Shown here piece after piece: positions 5,985 through 6,104 of a DNA stretch of 6,104 bases (its first letter is position 1; every line of letters begins with the position of its first letter). The position numbers and the translations under genes are program-made. The notes beneath the pieces were generated by a model. It did not search any database. It was not told the DNA's origin and worked only from the letters and a program-made list of their open reading frames with translations. Source of the DNA: Verrucomicrobiales bacterium (lineage in GTDB: Bacteria > Verrucomicrobiota > Verrucomicrobiia > Limisphaerales > UBA1100); assembly GCA_011523245.1 (NCBI GenBank), contig WTHG01000525.1:1-6104 (forward strand). Reading direction: 5' to 3'.

Positions 5985-6016
5985 AAAATCCCCCGCGCTT
6001 CGGCACGGAGGATTTT
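5985..6016. terminator. Bidirectional intrinsic terminator with TTCG loop
   Basis: The outer stem AAAATCC (5985-5991) pairs with GGATTTT (6010-6016). After a C/A mismatch, the inner arms CCGCGC (5993-5998) and GCACGG (6003-6008) pair with one C/A mismatch around a TTCG tetraloop (5999-6002), a very stable loop type when closed by C-G. The A-run and T-run lie at the two bases of the stem, so it can stop transcripts from either side: the TPR/coiled-coil operon (stop 5976) on the plus strand and the partial gene (stop 6033) on the minus strand. Confidence 0.8.
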
Positions 6017-6032
6017 GGATAACCCCGGGAAC

Positions 6033-6104
6033 CTATCGCTGGGCAAAGACCGGGGCCGGAACGTTGAACTGTTCGTCCAACCGGTTGAGCTGACTGAGGA
6101 GCCC
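6033..6104 (-). CDS. C-terminal end of an unidentified protein (partial)
   Basis: On the minus strand the frame is open from the right edge to a TAG (complement of 6033-6035), giving 23 residues that end in LDEQFNVPAPVFAQR. The composition reads like a normal protein end. The stop lies 16 bases before the shared hairpin terminator, which is what a convergent gene would show, and the T-run on the minus-strand side of the hairpin suits it. The piece is too short to identify, and no function is proposed. The start and nearly all of the gene lie outside the window. Confidence 0.5.
   Translation of the reverse strand, partial: GLLSQLNRLDEQFNVPAPVFAQR

Noticed and set aside
5547..6046. Minus-strand open frames of 100-116 codons opposite the TPR and coiled-coil genes
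   Set aside because: They are mirrors of E/K-rich coding DNA (runs of F, L and S) and cross the hairpin terminator. The plus-strand genes have the better protein character.

Overview
This is an ordinary chromosomal stretch from a moderately GC-rich bacterium, coding-dense on both strands, with no mobile elements, CRISPR arrays, RNA genes or phage genes. Gene content and protein style suggest a member of the PVC group, probably Verrucomicrobiota. The pointers are a RimO tail followed by PgsA and PgpA, a fused gamma-alpha 2-oxoacid:ferredoxin oxidoreductase, and several starts without a Shine-Dalgarno sequence. The phylum is an inference from remembered protein style, not a measured result.

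Layout: (1) Positions 1-1411, plus strand: the 3' end of rimO (methylthiotransferase for ribosomal protein S12), then pgsA and pgpA, tightly packed. PgsA and PgpA carry out consecutive steps of phosphatidylglycerol synthesis. The unit ends at a strong hairpin (1415-1438) that also serves the convergent gene. (2) Positions 1459-4168, minus strand: korA then korB, 4 bases apart. They encode the two subunits of a thiamine-diphosphate, [4Fe-4S] 2-oxoacid:ferredoxin oxidoreductase. The 239-base stretch upstream (4169-4407) is AT-rich and holds candidate promoters and a small palindrome. (3) Positions 4408-5184, minus strand: a class-IIB HAD phosphatase with all four catalytic motifs. It has a good sigma-70-like promoter (TTGACA, 17 bases, TGTACT) whose position fixes the start codon and predicts a very short leader. 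(4) Positions 5259-5976, plus strand: a divergent pair, a small TPR protein and a 91-residue charged coiled-coil protein one base apart, ended by a hairpin with a TTCG loop (5985-6016). (5) Positions 6033-6104, minus strand: the last 23 codons of a further gene, recognised only as an open C-terminus converging on that hairpin.

How the parts work together: PgsA/PgpA make the anionic membrane lipid phosphatidylglycerol. KorAB links 2-oxoacid metabolism to reduced ferredoxin. The HAD, TPR and coiled-coil proteins have no assignable pathway. I found no convincing undescribed system. The items most worth a second look are the TPR/coiled-coil pair, the operator-like inverted repeat at the HAD promoter, and the korA upstream region.
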